From positions 16,466,890 to 16,530,889 of the forward strand of contig JARCOQ010000006.1 of the NCBI GenBank assembly GCA_029207755.1: 64,000 nt of DNA, read 5' to 3'. Every line of letters starts with the position of its first letter. Position 1 is the first letter of the stretch. The translations under genes were made by a program, and so were the position numbers. Source of the stretch: Chamaea fasciata. Taxonomy: Eukaryota; Chordata; Aves; Passeriformes; Sylviidae. This document shows, piece after piece, positions 58,358-64,000 of this stretch. The notes under the pieces were generated by a model. It searched no databases and was not told the origin of the DNA. It saw only the letters and a program-made list of their open reading frames with translations.

Positions 58358-61185
58358 AAAGTGTCTGTTGTGTTAATTGCAACAGTAGTAATACCACAGG
58401 AAAAAAACCCTGTTGCCTCCAAGTAATTGGATTAAAAAAAACAAAATCTGAAAACATTAATATAATTCAAGACAGATACTTCATTGTAAAAGTTAAAAAA
58501 AAAAACTATAACCAAACCAACTAACTGCTGTTCTGACTCCCCGCATTATCACTTGCTCAGTCTTCTAGAGAAACATTGAATGATCTGTCTAATCTGACAG
58601 TAAAGTATTTGATATAAAGTACAAGTCTGTAATTGCACCCTAGAAATAAAATATTTTTTTCAGGTATCTTTTGAAAATATAGGAAAATGCAAGAAGCATT
58701 TCAGGAATCACTCAAAATGAAGTCCCCAGAAGAAATGCTAAATAAAGAATAATTTCAGTCTTATATGTAGAATTTATATAATGATTTTACAATAGATGAT
58801 CATCTAACAAGGTAGTTTTAGAAAGCATGAATATCACTGCAGTATATAGGCTTCCAGGAAGGTTCAGCTATTTTTCAAAAACATGCAATATCTTAGCCAT
58901 TGCGTTACCGAAACAGGAAAAAACATCAAATAATCTAGAAAAACAGAATGTGTGGACGTCATGATCAAATGCTTCTCTTAGCGTTTTGTTTTGCGAATGG
59001 TATTTCAATACTTTATTTGAATAAACCAGATGAAAGTAAATTTAAATCATTTTCTTGATCTTGTGATTGATGGGTAATAACTATAGTTTCTGTGTTTACC
59101 AGTGTAGAGCACTGGGCTCAAAAAAATAATATTAAGGTCCAGAATGGAGATCACATCACATCTGTAAACTTTCCAGTCCTCTATAATAATTTTGATTTCA
59201 TTGTGTGTGCACTAATTTAAATAAAATAAATACAATTTAAATAAAATAAAAATAAAAATTCTGCATATGAAATTAGATAGAACTATTTAGCACCGTAAAT
59301 ACAAGATTGAGGCATAAACAGCAAGTAGGTCAAGATAAAAGGATGTGGTTATCATACATATTAAAGAAGAAGGATTGGGAACTAATGCAAATTTCATTTC
59401 TGGATATATGTACAGTAATGTAGAATGTAAATTATAGGAAATAATTATTGTACTGTGCATAGCAAAAGTAAAGAATCAGCTGGAGTACTGTGTTAAAGAC
59501 TTCATTTTTCAAGAAGGATATAATTGTTTGGGAAAAAAAATTGTGGAGAACAGGAATCATAGAAAAGAAGACTAAAAGGGTTGGAGGCATTTTTGTGAAA
59601 GAAACATGAGGGAGAGACAAAGTAAATGACTTTTAATAGGTAAAAAATTGTTGCAAAGAATAAATGATCAATTTGTCTGCATATTTCAGTGGGGTTAAAA
59701 ATATATGCAGTCAAGCAAGTAAGTATTATTAAAATCAGTTAATGTTTTCATTATCAAGTCATTCGAGATGGTATAGCACTGGAAAATATTTGAAGAACAC
59801 ACATTACTAGAATGGTCAGTGGGTCTGTTGTTAATACATAGGGTAAAGAAAAGTCTGTTTAGAGTGAAGAAGTAACTTTGTTAATTGACAATGTGCAAGA
59901 ATATTTTATATAGTCCAACTAAAAATCACATTAAGTCATTCAGCTCATTTTTAGAGGTGATAGCATCTTCTGAAATTCATGTTCTTTGTAGTTCTGTGTG
60001 ATATGCAAATATTTTGTGTATATCCAAAAAACTTCGGTCTTTTTTTAGTTTGATTCCACATTGAAACTCCTGTACAACCATACCTTCAGATTTACAACCT
60101 TAATTTCCCTTCTGGCTGTCAATGAGAATGAACAGGAGGAAAGGATGAACAAGCAGCTTTCTTTAATTTTCTAGGTTTTTTTTTTAAACTTGTCTTTCAA
60201 TAAGGCAATTCCAAAAAGCGTTCTAGGTTTAGAATTGTGCTGAATTTCATTCACATTGATCTTGTTAGTCATATCTTCTCCTTCTTTTTTAAGATTTCTA
60301 AAGAAATGCTGGACAGACTCCCTTCCTTAATAATATAGCTCCATTAGAGCATATAAAGGATCCAAGACTCATAATTTCCATTTTCTTTCCAAGAGAGGAA
60401 ATTGGGAGTACCTGGTCCATACAGGTATTTCTTTGAAATATAGAAGGTCCCCTAACCTAGCTGCTCTTAAAGGTATACTGTACTGTCAGCCTTGATACCT
60501 GTGCAGGAAAGAGAAGTGCCCAGCGAGTACTTGTTGCTCATTGCATACCTTTTAACAGTGTTACAAGTCAGCATTTAATGCTGCCTTAAGCAATGTATGT
60601 GTGCCTGCTGTAGTGGTATGAAGATAAATCATGGTGAGGGAATTGTTTTTAAATTCATGGGCAGACCTATACATTGGGTTTCATTCCCTATTCAAAAGAA
60701 GAGTAATTATTTCATTTTTGTAAATAGTGTTCTGTGAGGACCTCCAGATGTCTGGCAGACTCCACCTGATATCATTTAAAGAACAGAAGACTAATCTTCA
60801 GTGGTTTATATGTCCTTCTAAAAGACTTTTATTTATAGGTTGCCATGGAATCCTCCCTTAGTTACATTCTTGTTTGAAAAATTAAAAACATCATCTTACA
60901 TTCCTTTTCAGTTTTAGCTGTATGAAATTTTGTGATCAGGTTTTGAAAATGTCTTATGTATGCCTAAGTTTAACTAATGAGACTGTTCATTCACAGGAAT
61001 GAGAATGTTCGTTCATTCACAGGAATTATTGAAATTAGAAATGTCACTATATAATGAATTGTTTGTCAGCTACCAGTTAAAGATCAGATGTTCAGGGAAG
61101 CCAGAATGAAAAGTTCACTTAATGTGGAACATTCCGTATCAATCCTTGAATAATTTTTTTCTGAAATTGATGTGATTTCTTTTAG

Positions 61186-61260
61186 GCGACTAAATAACAA
61201 CGAATTTTCAGTCCTGGAGGCTACTGGAATCTTTAAGAAACTTCCTCAGCTGCGTAAAAT
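61186..61260 (+). CDS. SLIT2: SLIT2 exon: D3 first LRR (LRR12)
   Basis: A 75-nt exon, one codon longer than the usual 72, coding [16 protein letters not shown] then KKLPQLRK, the first leucine-rich repeat of D3. It completes a Leu codon and ends in AT of the following Ile, phase 2 on both sides. The acceptor is TTCTTTTAG ending at 61185, and the donor is GTAAGT at 61261. The extra residue lies in the ATGIFKK part, which is also present in SLIT2 as recalled, so it is a family feature and not an insertion here. Recalled human SLIT2 has Thr for the Ser in EFSVL. It is the last coding exon in the window. Confidence 0.97.
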
Positions 61261-62344
61261 GTAAGTGCAACTTCAATGACCTTGTCTATTCAGATAGTGT
61301 ATTAGCTCCTCGCTGTGTCTCTCCACCTTTCTTAGTTCTAATCTACAAAAGATTCAGTTTATTCCAATCAAAAATCAAGAATGGGTTTAAATTAATCCCT
61401 GAGGTAGGTCAGAGTTGGCAGCTGTCCTGCATGGGGCTTGGCACTGCCAGCAGCCAATTCTCGTGGTGTATAGCTCCAACACCTTCATGGCAGCATCCAG
61501 CCAGCTGGTCTGTTATGCAGCCACAGCAGGGAGCTCACAGTATAAGCTGCTTAGAAAAGATTCCAGTAATCTTTTGTAACTTCCTGTATTACTCTTTAAC
61601 CAGACAATTTTGCCTCTTTCAGCACATTAAGGGCATGACGTTGATTCTGTGCTTCATTAAACAGTCATTAGGTGAGGGGAATATCAAAATTTAAATGACT
61701 GAGAAAAAGTAGTTTGATAGGCCATCCATTTAAGCCCATGTTAGCAGTTAATGTTCTAAGAGTAGTTTATAATCTTACCAATTGCAATTCTTACTAAAAA
61801 TAAGACTGTGAAAAGCTTTCCCTTAGCTTATGTAAAAGACGTATTTGAGGGTAGGTGATTTAGTTAGACTTTGCGACTGTGTTTAATCATTTCAGGATTA
61901 AATGCAAACATGTATAGTAAGTGAAGAAAAATGCAAGTAAAAATAGATAGTAGTACCAAGCGACTACCAGTTGTAAGAGATCAGTATTAGTGATCAAAAT
62001 CTTAAGGGAGCAATAGTATTGCTTCAGCTATTGCTGGCCTTAACCAGATCCTTGCTGGTGTGATCACAATTAGTTAAATATTTATTACTCATTTTTTAGT
62101 TTGAAATATTTTGAAAACCCCAGCAATGTAAAATGAACTTGCCTTTGACCTCTCCACTTGAGTAGGCCTTACACTTTGAATTGGGCTTCAATACTTAAAA
62201 AAAAGAATGTAGGATGTTTGGCACAACAGCATTCTGGTGGTATACAGTAGATACCCTGTTTTATTCAATCTTCAGGAATCTCAGATTAGCACTTTTTACA
62301 GCTACAGTGTACTTTGGAAATATCAAGTATCAATATGAAGCATC

Positions 62345-62690
62345 AGTGGACAAGGGAAGGGCTATAGTTGTCATTTATTAGGACTTCTGTAAAGCCTTTG
62401 ACATGGGCTCCCCCAACACCCTTCTCTCTAAACTGAGGAGAAACAGATTTGATGGGTGGATTTAGGTGGATAAGAGATTGCTCAGACAGCAGCATCCAGA
62501 GGGTAATGATCAGTGACTCAGAGTCCCAAAGACATCAGTGACAAATGATGTCCCTTAAGGATCTGAATTTAATGTCCTCGTCAATATATAGTGAAAGTTG
62601 TCTCTGCCTACAACAGATAATATATAGCACTGGATAATATTTAAGGTCTTTTCCAACCCAAGACATTCTATGATTGCAGGATTCTATGAA
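62345..62690 (+). mobile_element. CR1 LINE fragment with internal deletion
   Basis: It opens with a reverse-transcriptase-like stretch that decodes roughly to DFCKAFDM, then jumps to the CR1 3' end, finishing 'ggtcttttccaacccaagac', 'attctatgatt' and 'gcaggattctatga'. A large internal part is missing, and stop codons interrupt the frame, so it is inactive. Confidence 0.88.
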
Positions 62691-63429
62691 ATAAATAAAA
62701 TGCTTGTTGTGTCATACATGCAGATGCAAACACACATTTATACATATATCAGATCTTCGTATTTAACAGTATTTCTTTTAAGTTGAGGAGGTGTTCAAGA
62801 CAAAAGAAAAAAAAAAGGATGAATTTTTTTCAGTCTTGGTGTAGCTCTCTTTGGAACCCCCAAAGGCTTTAAAATCTGGTTAATTGAAAAGGGAAAAAAT
62901 GAAAAAAAAATATAAATGAAGAGTCAACTAGTTTAATAATACTGCACCATACCTTCCTAATATAGTTATGAGTTGTTACACCATTCTTCCATTGAGAGAA
63001 TAATACAGTGACTGCTTAAGCATCGCTGGAAAGAAGTACTGATGTTGCAGAGACACCGATATGAGTGAATTCTGTATTTCTGTGAACCTCATATTTCTTC
63101 TGGAGGTTCAAAATAGGTGCAAAGATCTTTCTGCACAGATGACATTGAGAAATTGAGGCCTAAATGTTTCATTGATTTGGTGCTTCATCAGTAATAAAGC
63201 ATGTGTATGCACTGCAACATTGATTAACTATGCAACATCAATCTTTAAAATATCTATATGAAGTGGGTGAAGTAGTATCTGTGTTACAGCAAGAACAAAA
63301 AAGATTTTAGGAAACTGAGGGCTTGACATGGACAAGCCATCTGAGATTAGAAATAATGAGTTTCTTACTTCCAGTCTTCCACACCACCTTGCAGACTGAA
63401 CAGCTCCACTGTGAAACTAAGTGTAAGCT

Positions 63430-64000
63430 GTGATTGTGGATGTTGTCTACTTAGACTTTTGTTAAGCCTTTCACACCATTTCCCACAGCATCCTCCTGGG
63501 ATACACTGGATATTCATGGTTTGGACAGACATAATACTTCACTGGGTAAAAGAGTGGCTGGATGGTTGGGCCCAGAGGGTGGTGAATGAAGTTAAATCCA
63601 GTCGGCAGACAGTCACAGGTGGTGTTCTCTAGGGCTCAGTATCTGTTGTGTTTAATATGTGTATAAATGATCTGGATGAGAGGATTAAATTCATTCTCCT
63701 CAAGTTTGCAAATGACACCAGGTTCACTGGGAGTGTTGATCTGCTGGAGGGTAGGAAGGCTCTGCAGAGGGATCTGGACTGGTTGGATAGATGGGCCAAG
63801 GCCAATGGTATGAGATTCAGCAAGTCCAGGTGCCAGGTCCTGCACCGTCACACCATCCCCATGCAGCACTCAGACTTGGGGAAGAGTGGCTGGAAAGCTG
63901 CCCAGCAGAAAAGGACCTGGGGGTGCTGGTCGATAGCCAGGTGAACATGAGCCAGTACGTGCCCAGGTGGCCAAGAAGACCCAAATGGCACCTGGCCTGT
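63430..64000 (+). mobile_element. CR1 LINE, part of ORF2 reverse transcriptase (continues past window)
   Basis: Sense-strand CR1 ORF2 remnant. The early part decodes to VYLDFC-like and FHTISHS-like segments, followed by a stop at 63630. From 63648 an open frame gives [20 protein letters not shown], then [20 protein letters not shown] and [16 protein letters not shown]. These match the thumb-side region of CR1 reverse transcriptase as recalled. The catalytic FADD is FAND here, and the stop plus later frame breaks mark it as dead. It is the longest CR1 piece in the window and is cut by the window edge. Confidence 0.93.

Larger units (their letters stand above)
55130..61185 (+). other. SLIT2: SLIT2 intron between D3 N-cap and D3 first LRR
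   Basis: A 6.1-kb phase-2 intron. It carries an A26 run (55898-55923), a full-length solo LTR with a TATA box (56218-56831), a T17 run (57931-57947), a CR1 3' fragment (58090-58357), an A-rich duplication (59214-59258) and a 16-bp direct repeat (60985-61026). No further coding exon is seen. Confidence 0.87.
1..64000 (+). other. SLIT2: SLIT2 transcription unit, internal part (open at both ends)
   Basis: SLIT2 encodes a large secreted glycoprotein that repels axons and migrating cells by binding ROBO receptors through its second LRR domain. Fourteen consecutive + strand exons between 13283 and 61260 join in frame into LRR4 of D1 through the first LRR of D3. All have AG acceptors, and all but one have GT donors. 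The peptide segments match SLIT2 as I remember it almost residue for residue, which favours SLIT2 over SLIT1 and SLIT3. The mir-218-1 hairpin in the intron at 51405-54978 supports this independently, because SLIT3 hosts mir-218-2. Signal peptide, D1 N-cap and LRR1-3 lie upstream. The rest of D3, D4, EGF repeats, laminin G and cystine knot lie downstream. Confidence 0.97.
61261..64000 (+). other. SLIT2: SLIT2 intron after D3 first LRR (3' end outside window)
   Basis: More than 2.7 kb of intron. It holds two sense-strand CR1 pieces (62345-62690 and 63430 to the window end). I did not find the next exon, which should begin with the Asn-Phe-Ser repeat of D3. Confidence 0.85.

Noticed and set aside
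63648..63944. 98-codon open frame as a cellular gene
   Set aside because: It is CR1 ORF2 reverse-transcriptase sequence with a damaged catalytic motif.
1..64000. CRISPR arrays, operons, bacterial promoters or terminators, tRNA and rRNA genes
   Set aside because: Nothing of the kind was seen; the direct repeats are simple tandem duplications, and the sequence is a vertebrate intron-exon landscape.

Overview
The window is vertebrate, most probably avian, chromosomal DNA. It is AT-rich and intron-dominated, carries CR1-type LINE relics on both strands with their typical 3' tails, and holds two solo LTRs of one avian ERVL-like family. Its only gene is the middle part of SLIT2 (slit guidance ligand 2) on the + strand. 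Neither end of the gene is present.

Fourteen coding exons (1,305 coding bases, 435 codons) can be placed to the base from splice sites, reading frame and close agreement with vertebrate SLIT2 as I remember it. They run from LRR4 of domain D1 (13283) to the first LRR of domain D3 (61260). Layout: intron to 13282; D1 LRR4, LRR5 and LRR6 (13283-25811); D1 C-cap (28552-28715); a 12-nt microexon with a GC donor (29230-29241); D2 N-cap (31093-31231); a 15.8-kb intron; D2 LRRs and C-cap (46995-50619); a 24-nt microexon (51381-51404); a 3.6-kb intron carrying mir-218-1 (54307-54416); D3 N-cap (54979-55129); D3 first LRR (61186-61260); then intron to the window end. The next exon, the second LRR of D3, was not seen.

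The exons follow the protein repeats. Most LRRs are one 72-nt exon bounded by phase-2 introns that split the codon of a conserved Leu or Ile. Both C-caps are 164 nt and end in phase 1. The linkers D1-D2 and D2-D3 each hold a phase-1 microexon that can be skipped without shifting frame. All of D2, the domain that binds ROBO receptors, lies in this window. miR-218, encoded in an intron of the same gene, is known to target ROBO1/ROBO2, so ligand and a receptor-repressing microRNA share one transcription unit.

The rest is intron: CR1 pieces, two solo LTRs, AT microsatellites, homopolymer and G/T tracts, short tandem duplications, two striking hairpins besides mir-218-1, and several unique stretches whose texture suggests conserved regulatory DNA. 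That last reading is inference only. No second protein gene, tRNA, rRNA or CRISPR array is supported.
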